Notes: generated by a model not told the origin, from the letters alone. A stretch of 38,143 nucleotides of DNA from Chthoniobacter flavus Ellin428 (GCF_000173075.1 NZ_ABVL01000039.1:1-38143); one strand, 5' to 3'. Shown: positions 6,409 through 15,688, counted from the stretch's first letter. A program made the numbers and translations.

Positions 6409-8532
6409 TTATTCAGCGACGGGGATTTGGGCGCGGACGGAAGCCCCGCCGCCGGGTTGCGGGTGAAATTCAAAAATGCCGCCCAGCTTTTCGCACCGCT
6501 CGCGCATGCCGATGATGCCGAAGTGCCCGGCGGGTGTCTTGAGCGGAGCCTCGCTGCCATCCGCATTTTGGCCGTCGTTCTTGACGCCCAGCTCCACCGT
6601 TCCATCGGCATGTTTCAGGATGACTTCGATGGCCTTGGCGTCCGAATGTTTGATGGCATTGGTCACGGCCTCCTGCGCCAGTCGCAGAATATTGACCTGC
6701 ACGTTGGGCGGGATGCGCGTGGGCGCGCGCATATCCACCTGGAAGCTCACGCTCACCGGAGTATCGCTCACCAGTCGCTGCACGGCGTTGCGGATGGCGG
6801 CTTCCAATCCGCTATCGAGCAAGGCGGGATCGCGCAGATCCCACACCGCACGGCGCGCGTTATCGCGGCTGAGTTGCAGCATCTGCCGCAGTTCCCCGAG
6901 CGCCTTGTGTGCTTTCAGCGTCAGCGGTCCCGCGTGTTCCAGCGCTTCAGTTTGCCGCGTCATGCCGACGAATTCCTGCTCCAGGGTATCGTGCAATTCG
7001 CGGGCGAGCCGCGCACGTTCCTCGGAGGTCGCCTCGCGGTGCGCTTGTGCGCGAATGATTTCCCGCTGCACGTTGCCACGCACGCGAAGGAAATGATTCC
7101 ACAACGCGAAGATCACCACGAGCGCAAGGGCCCCGCTGAGTATTCCTAACAACCGCCGAACCGTCCACCACGAGGGCTGGCGAAGGATGCGGACGTCGGA
7201 GGGCGAGCGCAGGAGCAGCGAAAAGCCATTCGGAAGCGCGGCCTGGGTGGTGCGCGCTGGAAAACTGAACACGACCAATCCCGTGAGGGAGAGCGTGCTG
7301 CCGATTTTGAGATCGGAAAAAGGCACATGGGAGACAGGCCCGTCGAAGACTGCTTTGAACACCTTGCCCTCGCTCTGCAGCAGAAGATCCGTGGTCGTCT
7401 CAGACCTTTGAGTCTCCACCAGCACCGCATCGACCTGCACCAGTTCGTAGTCTTTGCAGTGCTCGGCGATTTTAGCCGCCGACTGCGGCGTGGCGGCCGG
7501 AAGCGGGGCATGATGCGCGCGCACTTGCAACACCGCATCCTCCAGCAGCGGTCGGCGCTCCCGGACGGCGGGAAAGCCGACGACATCGATTACGTCGCCC
7601 GCCGTGGCATTGGGTGCGCCCACGCATTCCGCGCAAATCGCCTGCGCGCCGTTGGAAACAAATACCTGGCCGTCCGCCAGTGCGTGCAACACCACGCCCG
7701 TCGTGTGGATGCGATGGCCGGGAATATCATCGGGACGATAGCGCAGAACCTCGGCGACACTTTTGGTTGGCAAGGCGAAGGGATCCGGCGGCGCCGGTTT
7801 CAGCACGGTGACGTCACGCCGATCGATGGCCATGACACAAGGAGCGGTGATCTGGCCGTATTTATTCCAGCTCCCACTGCCCACACCCGTGACGCGGATT
7901 CGGGCATCGACGAGATCATCCCACCCGTTCTTGTCCGGCATGAGATAAACAAACAGCCGGGTATTTTCGAAGACCACTTCCAGCGATGGTGTGCCGTAGG
8001 GTTTCAGCGGTTTGGGAGCGCGGCGGACGATGCCTTCGGCGGTGACTCGATGGACGTCCAGGACGCCGGTCAGCGCCGTTTCCGCGGTCAGCGGAATCGG
8101 TTCAGGCAATGGGGCTGTCCCAAGGAAATGCAGGCCGTTCCGGTTTGGCACCAGAATGTCCGGTGCGAATTTTCCTTCCTTGGCGACGCCGACGATTTCC
8201 AGAAGGGCTCCCGGAACGATCTCCGCCGGGAGCGGACGGGCGGCAGGATCCAGGTCGACAAAGATCGCGTCTGTTTCATCCTGCAAAATGAAGGAGGCCC
8301 TCGTGGGGTAACGGTAGAGCACGATGCCTTGTAAGTGCACGGGCAGGCGGGCGAAGCGATCCTCGTCATTCAAAGTCCGGACCTCACGAGCGTGGGTAAT
8401 CGGGAGGCCAACGCGTGCCGCCCGAACTCCAAGTGCCAGGAAGGCCATCAGCAAAATCAGCAAGCTCCAAACGCGCTGGCCTGGCCTGGCGATGCTGGGG
8501 ACGTAGTGAGGCCAACGGGGGGGGAGCTTCAT
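6409..8532 (-). CDS. Membrane sensor histidine kinase (HisKA_3, NarX-like) with large extracytoplasmic sensor
   Basis: The 707-residue kinase has an N-terminal membrane segment (about residues 20-38), a sensor region of about 420 residues, a second membrane helix (461-482) and a cytoplasmic kinase core. The dimerisation box EERARLARELHDTLEQEF carries the phospho-accepting H514. The ATPase domain shows RLAQEAVTNAIKHSDAKA and the G box HFGIIGMRERCEKLGG. The sensor contains repeated beta-rich segments (LQGIVLYRYPTRASFILQDE; RIHTTGVVLHALADGQVFVS; VQVDAVLVETQR...DLLLQSEG) that look like three OB-fold-type modules; this is my reading, not a confirmed family. Its partner regulator follows directly. 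The divergent neighbour is a large secreted beta-helix protein, a plausible but unproven target. Confidence 0.9.
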   Translation of the reverse strand: MKLPPRWPHYVPSIARPGQRVWSLLILLMAFLALGVRAARVGLPITHAREVRTLNDEDRFARLPVHLQGIVLYRYPTRASFILQDETDAIFVDLDPAARPLPAEIVPGALLEIVGVAKEGKFAPDILVPNRNGLHFLGTAPLPEPIPLTAETALTGVLDVHRVTAEGIVRRAPKPLKPYGTPSLEVVFENTRLFVYLMPDKNGWDDLVDARIRVTGVGSGSWNKYGQITAPCVMAIDRRDVTVLKPAPPDPFALPTKSVAEVLRYRPDDIPGHRIHTTGVVLHALADGQVFVSNGAQAICAECVGAPNATAGDVIDVVGFPAVRERRPLLEDAVLQVRAHHAPLPAATPQSAAKIAEHCKDYELVQVDAVLVETQRSETTTDLLLQSEGKVFKAVFDGPVSHVPFSDLKIGSTLSLTGLVVFSFPARTTQAALPNGFSLLLRSPSDVRILRQPSWWTVRRLLGILSGALALVVIFALWNHFLRVRGNVQREIIRAQAHREATSEERARLARELHDTLEQEFVGMTRQTEALEHAGPLTLKAHKALGELRQMLQLSRDNARRAVWDLRDPALLDSGLEAAIRNAVQRLVSDTPVSVSFQVDMRAPTRIPPNVQVNILRLAQEAVTNAIKHSDAKAIEVILKHADGTVELGVKNDGQNADGSEAPLKTPAGHFGIIGMRERCEKLGGIFEFHPQPGGGASVRAQIPVAE

Positions 8533-8683
8533 GACGTAGCGTCAGCGCAGGGACTCCTGCGCGGTTAGCTTCATATGCTTTCTGAGGCCATTCGCCAACT
8601 ACAACAATCCGCTAGCATGACAGCGGACGTATCATAAGCGCAAATTAGCGCCGCCTCGCAGTCGCTCCAACCCCCTAACAACT
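8533..8683. promoter_or_regulatory. Divergent intergenic region between kinase and beta-helix protein
   Basis: These 151 bases separate two head-to-head genes, so both promoters should lie here. A CGCAGG(N)CCTGCG inverted repeat (about 8548-8560) near the kinase start is a possible operator. No -35/-10 pair is good enough to name. Confidence 0.35.
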
Positions 8684-11600
8684 ATGAACCTCCCTCTCGA
8701 ATTCCGGCAGGCCGTTCGTCGTGGTCTTCTGATTGCCGTTTCCGCCGTCGCCTTGTTTACCTCGGACGAATCCGCTCTGGCGCAGAGTGTCGATATCCCG
8801 ATCCTGACGTGGACACAGCGCTCCGATTGGATCAACGTCGTTTCGTCGATCAATCCCGCCACCGGCTTGCCCTATGGCGCCGACCCCACCGGTGCGGCCG
8901 ATTCGACGGTGGCGATCCAAGCGGCGCTGACGGAAGCCGCCCGTGGATATAATTCCGATCGCACCGTTTATCTTCCGGCGGGAACTTACAAGATCAGCAA
9001 TACGCTCAACTGGCAGGGGACGAATACTCCGTGGACCTACGGAGCGAGCTCCGTGACGCTGGTTGGTTGCGGGCGCAATACGGTCCTCCGATGGTATGGG
9101 ACGAGTGGTCTGCCAATGTTTTGGACCAAGGGCGCAACCCGCACGCGTTATATCGGTCTGGCTTGGGATGGCCGCGGCATCGCCTCATGCGCTTACGAAG
9201 CAAGTTCTTCCATTTCCTACGAAGGCCGCATTCTTCATCAAAACGAATCGTTCCGGAACTTTACCGTCCCCGGCACGTACGTCACCGGCGAAACCATCCC
9301 CGCGGCCGGGATCGTTGGTGGACTTTCCATCGAAAATAATACGCCCGACGCGGAAGTCATGATCTGGAATTGTTTATTCCAGAATTGCACCAATGGCCTG
9401 ATCGTCGGTTACGAGGAATACAACAACTACCAATGGGAAATTCGCGATTGTGAATTCGAGACCTGCGGCACCGGCATTCTGTGCAATGACGGCAAGACGA
9501 TCATCCTGAACGATCATTTCCAAGGTTCGACGGTGACGGATATTTCCACTGGTGCGGGCCTGGATCAGACCGTGAAGCGTTGCACCTCGGTCGGTTCCAA
9601 GGCGTTCTTTACGGTCGGCTTCGGTGGTTCCGATACGCCGCAGATGGTGGAGGACTGCTGGGTGGATTCGTGGACGGGGACCGGTGGCGCCATCGTGATC
9701 GGTAGTCGTGGCCCGGTCTGTCTGACCGATGTGAAGCTGACCAATCCGCCGAATACCAATCCGCCGATCGTCTGTAATAATTCACCGAGTTGCCCACTGG
9801 AATTGGTGGTTTCGAATGTCTACTGCCCGACGATCACCAACCTGATCAACCCGGGCCCAGCCTCGACGACAACCACGATTCCGCTCGGCAGTCGTTTGGG
9901 TGACATCACTTCGCTGTCCTCTCCCTCGATCACCTTTTTGCAAACGACCTGGCCGGCGGATAGCACCCACATTCTCGACGTGACGAAAGCGCCTTACAAC
10001 GCCGCGGGCAATGGCACCACGGATGATTCCGCCGCGATTCAGCATGCGATCAACGATGCCAAAACGGCCAACAACGGCTCGATCGTCTATCTGCCCTCAC
10101 TGACTAACTACAACACCTTCCTGGTGAAATCGACGCTGGCTGCGGGCGGCTCGAATTACACGATTCAGGGATCCGGCTTGAACTCGGGCGTCACCTGGGG
10201 CGGCGCGACCAGCGGCAGCGGAGCGGTGGTGATCAACAATGCCAATCCGCAGAACGTCGCCCTGGAGCAGTTTGTCATCCACGCTCCTGCGACGGTCACC
10301 GAGGTCCTCGAAACCTCGACGGGAGCGAGCAACGCTACTTACGACGGGCTCTATTGTTATGGCATTGGCGCCTATAATCAGGACGGACTGGGTCTGGTCC
10401 TTTCGAACCTGGCCGCGGGTTCCCAAGTTTACGCCGACCATCTCGATTCCCCTTTGACGGTGAGCGACAGCGGGCCGGCGGAGATCCTGTGCAACTTCGC
10501 CCTGCAAGGCCGCCTCATCGTGAATGGCGCCACTCATCCCAAGACCGGGTTCTTTGGCATCCTCGATTTCCAAGGGGGAACCGCGACCAATGACTCGAGC
10601 CATTGGGATGTGGAGGTCGATGACAATCAGGACCTCGTGATCGGCCACTATTACGAAGAGCAGGGTTACAATCATCTGCAGGTGAATCGAGGCGCGGCTA
10701 CGGGGACGACGCCCGGTCGTGTGACCATTGAAGGCGTGAAGCAGAACTTCGAAACGACCGGTAATACCGGCATTCAGATCAATAACTATCTGGGGCGGGT
10801 GATGTATGGTCCGACAGCGTTTGTCAATTCCTTTGGCCTTCCAGTTACCCAGACCGGCACGAATGCCGTCGATCTGATCCTCGCTTTCGATACGCTCGGC
10901 GGCGCGGCTCCGGCACTTTCAATTACCAGCGCGTGCCGCTTGATCGAAACGGCGGATATCATCAGCAGCAGTCCCGTGACGTATCCGACGCCGATCATGC
11001 CCACAGGCGCGGCTGCGTCCATCGCGGCCGGCTTGGATCATCAGCGGCAATTGGGCTGGGAAGATCTGAAAATGCGTTACGGAATCGAGAACACCGTGAC
11101 GAATCCTTCGGCGGAAGCGGACGCGGTCAATCCGAGTCCGAACTCGATCATTGGTTACAATCCGGCGGGTTGGACGGTGAGTAACTCCGTTCTCACCGGC
11201 GGGGGCGCGCGCAATGCCACGGTGGTCAATGGAGCTTCACCGTTCGGTGCCGGCGCACAGAGCATTCTTTATCTCGATACCACGGGATCGACCTTGGGAA
11301 GTCGTCTGCAGCTTTCGCAGAACACGGCTGCGCTGGCCTCGGGTGAAGGCGCGGTGATGACCTTCGATTTCCAATTGAATCCGCTGACTTCGCTCAATGA
11401 TGACGTGTGGTTTCGAGTGTTTGCGGGAGCGTCGACTTCCATGAGCGTGCACTTGACGGCGAACAGCACCAACGGTGCGCTGTCGGCCGTGGTTGGAGGA
11501 ATCACCAAATCCCTGACCACTCTTTCGCTGAGCAAATGGTATCGGTTGCGCGCGGTCATTCAGCCGCCGAACAGCGGCGGCTCCGCGCACGTGCAACTCT

Positions 11601-11791
11601 ATCTCTATCAATGGACGAGTAGTGGCCCGTCATCGGTGGCGCTCTATAACTCGGGAGTGATCGATGGAATGAGCGCTCCGGGAAGCAGCGGGTTCACGAG
11701 TGTCCTGTTCAACCTGGTGGGGCCCGGTGAGAACACGAGCATCAATCTGGATAACCTGACCCTTGTCGCCGGCGATCCGTTGTTGGACTGA
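8684..11791 (+). CDS. Large secreted right-handed beta-helix protein (pectate lyase 3 superfamily)
   Basis: The 1035-residue protein has a signal peptide (about 1-34, ending ALAQ). It holds two Pectate_lyase_3-type beta-helix domains, each opening with the characteristic motif: DPTGAADSTVAIQAALTEAA (about residue 66) followed by VYLPAGTYKIS, and NGTTDDSAAIQHAINDAK (about residue 443) followed by VYLPS. A C-terminal segment (about 805-1035, from NPSAEADAVNPSPNSIIGYN) looks like a carbohydrate-binding or LamG-like beta-sandwich. Such proteins bind or cleave acidic polysaccharides, but no catalytic residues can be assigned, so it may be a lyase, a GH55-like hydrolase or a structural beta-helix. 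It stands alone, divergent from a two-component system. Its stop is 10 bases from the convergent ogt stop. Confidence 0.82.
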   Translation: MNLPLEFRQAVRRGLLIAVSAVALFTSDESALAQSVDIPILTWTQRSDWINVVSSINPATGLPYGADPTGAADSTVAIQAALTEAARGYNSDRTVYLPAGTYKISNTLNWQGTNTPWTYGASSVTLVGCGRNTVLRWYGTSGLPMFWTKGATRTRYIGLAWDGRGIASCAYEASSSISYEGRILHQNESFRNFTVPGTYVTGETIPAAGIVGGLSIENNTPDAEVMIWNCLFQNCTNGLIVGYEEYNNYQWEIRDCEFETCGTGILCNDGKTIILNDHFQGSTVTDISTGAGLDQTVKRCTSVGSKAFFTVGFGGSDTPQMVEDCWVDSWTGTGGAIVIGSRGPVCLTDVKLTNPPNTNPPIVCNNSPSCPLELVVSNVYCPTITNLINPGPASTTTTIPLGSRLGDITSLSSPSITFLQTTWPADSTHILDVTKAPYNAAGNGTTDDSAAIQHAINDAKTANNGSIVYLPSLTNYNTFLVKSTLAAGGSNYTIQGSGLNSGVTWGGATSGSGAVVINNANPQNVALEQFVIHAPATVTEVLETSTGASNATYDGLYCYGIGAYNQDGLGLVLSNLAAGSQVYADHLDSPLTVSDSGPAEILCNFALQGRLIVNGATHPKTGFFGILDFQGGTATNDSSHWDVEVDDNQDLVIGHYYEEQGYNHLQVNRGAATGTTPGRVTIEGVKQNFETTGNTGIQINNYLGRVMYGPTAFVNSFGLPVTQTGTNAVDLILAFDTLGGAAPALSITSACRLIETADIISSSPVTYPTPIMPTGAAASIAAGLDHQRQLGWEDLKMRYGIENTVTNPSAEADAVNPSPNSIIGYNPAGWTVSNSVLTGGGARNATVVNGASPFGAGAQSILYLDTTGSTLGSRLQLSQNTAALASGEGAVMTFDFQLNPLTSLNDDVWFRVFAGASTSMSVHLTANSTNGALSAVVGGITKSLTTLSLSKWYRLRAVIQPPNSGGSAHVQLYLYQWTSSGPSSVALYNSGVIDGMSAPGSSGFTSVLFNLVGPGENTSINLDNLTLVAGDPLLD

Positions 11792-11801
11792 TCGCGAGTC
11801 T

Positions 11802-12332
11802 TCAGAGAAAGGATTCTCCACTGGTGACTGCGGCGTATCGCCGTTCATGTTCCAACAGCCATTGTTTGCGCGGCAACCCGCCACCGAAACCGGTGAGCGT
11901 ACCGTTGGCGCCGATCACGCGATGGCAAGGGACCACGATGGGGATGGGATTCGCCCCGTTGGCCGCGCCGACCGCGCGGCTCGCACTCGGGCGGCCGATC
12001 TGCGCGGCGAGCTGCCCATAACTGATCGTGGTGCCGGCGGGGATGGTCCGCAGGGCCTTCCATACTTCACGTTGGAAGGGCGTCCCGGCGGTTGAGGTCT
12101 GGACTTGGTTGAGGGCGTCAATGTCGCCGCGGAAATAGGCGTCGAGGGCCTTGGTGATCAAGGCCGGGGCCGCGCCTTTTTCCAGGGTGTAATCGCCGTA
12201 GTGATCGCGCAGCAATCGGCGCAGGCGATCTTCGTGGTCGCCAAATTCCAAAGCGCGCAGGACGCCGTCGCGATCGGTGACGACCATCAGTGGGCCCATG
12301 GGCGAGGTTCTTTGTTCAAGCAGCAAGTGCAT
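11802..12332 (-). CDS. ogt: Methylated-DNA-[protein]-cysteine S-methyltransferase
   Basis: The 176-residue suicide enzyme removes O6-alkyl groups from guanine by transferring them to its own cysteine. The active site VPCHRVIGANG has C136, preceded by the DNA-binding helix region PFQREVWKALRTIPAGTTISYGQLA and by GRPSASRAVGAANGANP (Asn hinge and arginine finger region). ATG at 12332 is used; the open frame extends upstream to 12674 but that part is the alkA gene in another frame. The start overlaps the alkA-like stop by 17 bases, giving a translationally coupled repair operon. Confidence 0.95.
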   Translation of the reverse strand: MHLLLEQRTSPMGPLMVVTDRDGVLRALEFGDHEDRLRRLLRDHYGDYTLEKGAAPALITKALDAYFRGDIDALNQVQTSTAGTPFQREVWKALRTIPAGTTISYGQLAAQIGRPSASRAVGAANGANPIPIVVPCHRVIGANGTLTGFGGGLPRKQWLLEHERRYAAVTSGESFL

Positions 12333-13824
12333 GGTTCGTTTCCTTTCTGGTGTTGGTGGTTGAGATGGGTGAGGCGGCGGCGTCGGATGTCCAGAGGTGC
12401 AAGACGGCATACGCACGCCATGGGCGCCAGCGCTCGGCGTGGGCCAGCAGTTCCGCGGCATTGGGACGTTTTCCCTCCGCCGCGATGATCCTTTGTAGAG
12501 CGACGTCGCCGGCGAGAAAGGCGTCGGTCTCGCCGAGGGCACGCATGGCGATGTATTGCGCGGTCCATTCGCCGATGCCGGGCAGTTCGCATAGGCGGGA
12601 TACGGCCTCGGTGAGATCGCGCTGCGGATCGAAGAGATGTGGGTCTTTGGCGAATGCCGCGGCGATACCGGCAAGCGCCGCGGCGCGGGCGCGAGGCATT
12701 CCGAGTCTGGCGATCTTGTCGGTCTCGAAGCGCTCGGGTTTGGGGAGTGAGTGGGTCAATCCCGGGATCGTCATGGTCTGCGTGACCGGCGCGCCGAATT
12801 CCGCGACGACCTTGCTGGCGAGTCGGACGCCGGCCTGCAGGGTGACTTGTTGTCCGAGCACCGCGCGCACCGCGACTTCGAAACCATTCCAGGCGCCGGG
12901 GACGCGGAGTCCGGGTCGTGCGGCGACGAGTGGCGCGAGCACGGGATCGGCGGACAAGGCGGCGCTAATCGCCGTCGGGTCCGCGCTGAGGTCGAACATC
13001 CGGCGGATTCGCGCGATGATCACGGACAGTGCGGCGAGATGCGGAAAACGGACGGCCACACGCAGGGCAGAATCCTTGGGCGCATGTTCGACGGTGATCG
13101 ACCCAGTGAGGCCGCGCAATTCGATCACACGGCTGTAGCTTTTCGAGGTCACGACTTCGAGGCCGGTAATGGCGCGGGCTTCCAGGAAGCGTCGCATCGA
13201 TTCCCAGTCATTGGGCGGGCGATAGGGCAACAGGAGCGAGATCTCGGGTGCGGGTGACGCCGCGGTCGCACGGCGGCGAAGCTCGCTGGGCGGACGTTGA
13301 TAGAGCATCTGAAAGGTTTCGTTGAAGCGCCGCACGCTGCCGAAGCCGCTGGCCAGCGCGACTTCGATCATGGAAAGGTCCGTTTGGTGCAGGAGTTGTT
13401 TGGCCAGGAGGACGCGGCGCGTTTGAGCGACGGTCACGGGCGCTGCTCCGATGTGCCGTTGGAAGAGACGGCGCAGTTGGCGTTCGCCGATCGCGAGTCG
13501 CTCGGCGAGCGAGGCGACATCCTCCTCATCGAGCGCGCCGCCCTCGATCATTTTGAGTGCACGAGAGACGGTGGCCGATGTGCCGCGCCACGCATCGAGG
13601 TCAGGCGAGCTCTCGGGCCGGCAACGCAGACAGGGGCGAAAGCCCGCTTCCTGCGCGGCCGCCGCCGTGGGGACGAAGGTGCAGTTCTCGAGCTTCGGCG
13701 GACGGGCGGGGCAGATCGGGCGACAGTAGATGCCGGTCGTTTTCACGCAGGTGAAGAAACGTCCGTCGTAGCGGACATCCCGCGCTTTCACAGCCCGGTA
13801 GCAGACGGAAGGGTCGAGGTGCAT
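12316..13824 (-). CDS. alkA: Ada N-domain / AraC HTH / AlkA fusion: DNA-3-methyladenine glycosylase II with methyl sensor
   Basis: The 502-residue protein combines three parts. Residues 1-75 form an Ada metal-binding domain with C34, C38, C65 and C68 (GIYCRPICPAR...FRPCLRCRP); C34 is the position that accepts a methyl from phosphotriesters in Ada. Residues about 85-185 form an AraC-type double helix-turn-helix (SMIEVALASGFGSVRRFNETF). Residues about 200-485 form an AlkA glycosylase with the helix-hairpin-helix LCELPGIGEWTAQYIAMRALGE and the catalytic Asp in FLAGDVALQR. It should sense methylation damage, activate transcription and excise alkylated bases. The ogt gene follows with overlap, so together they reproduce the adaptive response from two genes. 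The last ten or so residues are low-complexity. Confidence 0.94.
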   Translation of the reverse strand: MHLDPSVCYRAVKARDVRYDGRFFTCVKTTGIYCRPICPARPPKLENCTFVPTAAAAQEAGFRPCLRCRPESSPDLDAWRGTSATVSRALKMIEGGALDEEDVASLAERLAIGERQLRRLFQRHIGAAPVTVAQTRRVLLAKQLLHQTDLSMIEVALASGFGSVRRFNETFQMLYQRPPSELRRRATAASPAPEISLLLPYRPPNDWESMRRFLEARAITGLEVVTSKSYSRVIELRGLTGSITVEHAPKDSALRVAVRFPHLAALSVIIARIRRMFDLSADPTAISAALSADPVLAPLVAARPGLRVPGAWNGFEVAVRAVLGQQVTLQAGVRLASKVVAEFGAPVTQTMTIPGLTHSLPKPERFETDKIARLGMPRARAAALAGIAAAFAKDPHLFDPQRDLTEAVSRLCELPGIGEWTAQYIAMRALGETDAFLAGDVALQRIIAAEGKRPNAAELLAHAERWRPWRAYAVLHLWTSDAAASPISTTNTRKETNHALAA

Positions 13825-14003
13825 AACCGACCTTAGAATAAACCGCCGAGGGTGTCTGGCGGTTTTCGGACTTCAATGATAATTCCCTTCTCCGGTGCCA
13901 AGTCGCTCAGGCTCGCCGGCGTAGCCCTATCTTTTTGGGCGTCGCTACGCGACGCAGGGCGACCGGGAAGTCGGCCCTCCCAGTGCTCCTCTCTGATCGA
14001 CGT
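13825..14003. repeat. Intergenic gap with small GC-rich hairpins
   Basis: The gap holds GCGTCG-CTACG-CGACGC (13939-13955) and a neighbouring imperfect repeat of AGGGCGACC with GGTCGCCCT-like sequence up to about 13985. No gene is seen. The hairpins could end the GT4 transcript region on the minus strand's downstream side or be repeat debris. Confidence 0.4.
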
Positions 14004-15203
14004 CTAACTGGCCGGTATCGCAATGGCTTCGCGATAGTAGCCTTCGAGCGTGCGGGTTTGGGCCGTAAGATCGAAAGCTAAGGAGACGCGGCCGGCGGCT
14101 GCAGTGCTCATCCGGGTGTAGCGATTCGGATCGCGGGCGAGCGTGAGCAGCGCTTGCGCGAGAGCGGCAGGATCGCGTTCCGCAACCAGCAGGCCGCTCG
14201 TGCCATTTTCAACGGCTTCGGGAATCCCGCCGTGCGTGGAGGCCACGACCGGCAGACCGGAGGCCATGGCTTCGAGCATGGAATTTGGCACGCCTTCCTG
14301 ATCGCCGTCGGGCGGTGTCTCGCTGGGATGCAGAAAGAAATGAGCGTGAGCGTAAAGCGCGCGCAATTCGGACTGAGGTAGAAAGCCGGGGAATTTCACC
14401 TGCGGAGCAATGCCGAGCGTGGCGGCGAGTTCCTGGAGCTCGGCCAGTTGCGGTCCTTCACCAGCGATGCCGAGCGTGGCCTGGGGAAATTCGCGGGCAA
14501 ATTCCGCGAAGGCGCGCAAGGTAGTGGCGAGGCCTTTCTTCGGGATCAAACGACAGGCTTGCACGCAACGCCACGCGCCATCGCCTGGAGTGATCCGTTG
14601 TTGAAAAGGAATCTCGGCGAGGGGAATACCGGTGCGATGCAGGCGAATCTTGCGCGCATCGGCGCCGATGGCGGTGAGTCTTTGGGCGAGTGAATCGGAC
14701 CGCACGAGCAGGAGCGTGGCGCGATCGAGCATGCGTCGGGTCAGCTTGAGATGCGTGGGCTTCTCGAAATCCACTCCGGCATCGGCCCCGTGAAAGCTGA
14801 CGATGACCGGGACGGGCGAAATCTCCAGCAACGGCAAAAGATGCACGCCCATTTGCCCGAAGAAGACGTGCAACACTTGCGCGCGGATTTCCTGCAGGAC
14901 CTCCGCCATGTGCCGGGCTTCCGAGCGGTAGATCGTGATCGGCCGCCCCAAAATCTGCTTTTGCCAGATGCGGCGCAGGGCACGGGTCCGAGGCTTCGGC
15001 AAAAGACGAATGTCGTCGAAGGGGAAGGCCGCGGATTGTTCCCGCTTTTGGCACAATACGACCGGTCGAAAGGCGCGCAACGCGGTGATCTGCCGATAGA
15101 TATGCAACATCTCCGGCTTGAGAAATGTCGTCAGATACTGCGCGGCCACAGGGGCATCTCCGGCGGGAGATGACACTTCATGGCGGTGAGCAAACTCGGA
15201 CAT
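14004..15203 (-). CDS. GT4-family glycosyltransferase
   Basis: The 399-residue protein is a GT-B retaining glycosyltransferase. The C-terminal half shows the GT4 signature: CRLIPKKGLATTLRAF, LGIAGEGPQLAELQEL and EGVPNSMLEAMASGLPVVASTHGGIPE, in which the two Glu residues of the E-x7-E motif contact the nucleotide sugar. The N-terminal half has HVFFGQMGVHLLPLL and PVIVSFHGADAG. It probably adds a hexose to a polysaccharide, glycolipid or LPS-like acceptor. Start ATG at 15203 is preferred; the frame is open upstream to 15419, but that extension overlaps the divergent HPr gene and has no family similarity. HPr lies 84 bases away, divergent. Confidence 0.87.
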   Translation of the reverse strand: MSEFAHRHEVSSPAGDAPVAAQYLTTFLKPEMLHIYRQITALRAFRPVVLCQKREQSAAFPFDDIRLLPKPRTRALRRIWQKQILGRPITIYRSEARHMAEVLQEIRAQVLHVFFGQMGVHLLPLLEISPVPVIVSFHGADAGVDFEKPTHLKLTRRMLDRATLLLVRSDSLAQRLTAIGADARKIRLHRTGIPLAEIPFQQRITPGDGAWRCVQACRLIPKKGLATTLRAFAEFAREFPQATLGIAGEGPQLAELQELAATLGIAPQVKFPGFLPQSELRALYAHAHFFLHPSETPPDGDQEGVPNSMLEAMASGLPVVASTHGGIPEAVENGTSGLLVAERDPAALAQALLTLARDPNRYTRMSTAAAGRVSLAFDLTAQTRTLEGYYREAIAIPAS

Positions 15204-15287
15204 GCAAAAGTAAAATGTGTGGGAAAATGCGCTTTGACGCAGGCTGTGGCTTGCTGCTGCGAGCGGCTCGTTTATCGTGCTCCCATC

Positions 15288-15566
15288 ATGCGGAGAGAAG
15301 TCGAAATCTTGAATCCACTCGGTTTGCACGCGCGCCCGGCGGCGGAATTTGTGCGTTGCGTGCATACGTTCAGCTCGGAAATCACCTTTCGAAAGGGCGA
15401 AGAGCGCTTTTCGGCGCACAGCATTCTCGAGGTGCTGAGCGCGAATCTGGATTGCGGATCGCGGATCGAGCTGGAAGCGATTGGGGACGACGCGAGCGCC
15501 GCGCTCGACCGGTTGGAAAAGCTACTTTTCGAGTTCAAGGAGCAGGAGGCCAACGAGCAGGTGTAG
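15288..15566 (+). CDS. HPr-like phosphocarrier protein
   Basis: The 92-residue protein is HPr of the phosphotransferase system. NPLGLHARPAAEFV carries the phospho-accepting H14 (His15 of classical HPr) and FSAHSILEVLSANL the regulatory S45 (Ser46), followed by a CGSRIELEAIGDDASAAL ending typical of the fold. ATG at 15288 gives the normal length; the frame upstream to 15180 lacks similarity and overlaps the divergent glycosyltransferase. No ptsI, EII or hprK lies nearby, and the following gene is a KdsD-like isomerase. HPr here may serve a regulatory phosphorelay rather than sugar import, but this is inference. A perfect hairpin follows the stop. Confidence 0.92.
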   Translation: MRREVEILNPLGLHARPAAEFVRCVHTFSSEITFRKGEERFSAHSILEVLSANLDCGSRIELEAIGDDASAALDRLEKLLFEFKEQEANEQV

Positions 15567-15587
15567 AAAATCGCGGAAGCGATTTTC
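15566..15587 (+). terminator. Hairpin after HPr, possible terminator
   Basis: GAAAATCGC (15566-15574), loop GGAA, GCGATTTTC (15579-15587): a perfect 9-bp stem with a GNRA-type loop. It begins at the last base of the HPr stop codon. The tail TGTTTCC is only weakly T-rich, so it may attenuate rather than terminate. Confidence 0.5.
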
Positions 15588-15588
15588 T

Positions 15589-15681
15589 GTTTCCAAGTTT
15601 CCGGTTTCTGGTTTCTCGTTCTCCGGTGGAGCAGGTTCCCCCCTTGGAGAGCCAGAAACCCGTAACGAGAAACCAGAAACC
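15589..15681. repeat. Inverted repeat of GGTTTCT words
   Basis: GGTTTCTGGTTTCTCGTT (15603-15620) is exactly complementary to 15664-15681, an 18-bp stem with a 43-base loop. Related TTTCC and GTTTC words extend the left arm back to 15589. It lies between the HPr gene and the kdsD-like gene, ending 7 bases before the latter's ATG, so the structure would sit in that gene's leader. Confidence 0.85.
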
Positions 15682-15688
15682 TTAAACG

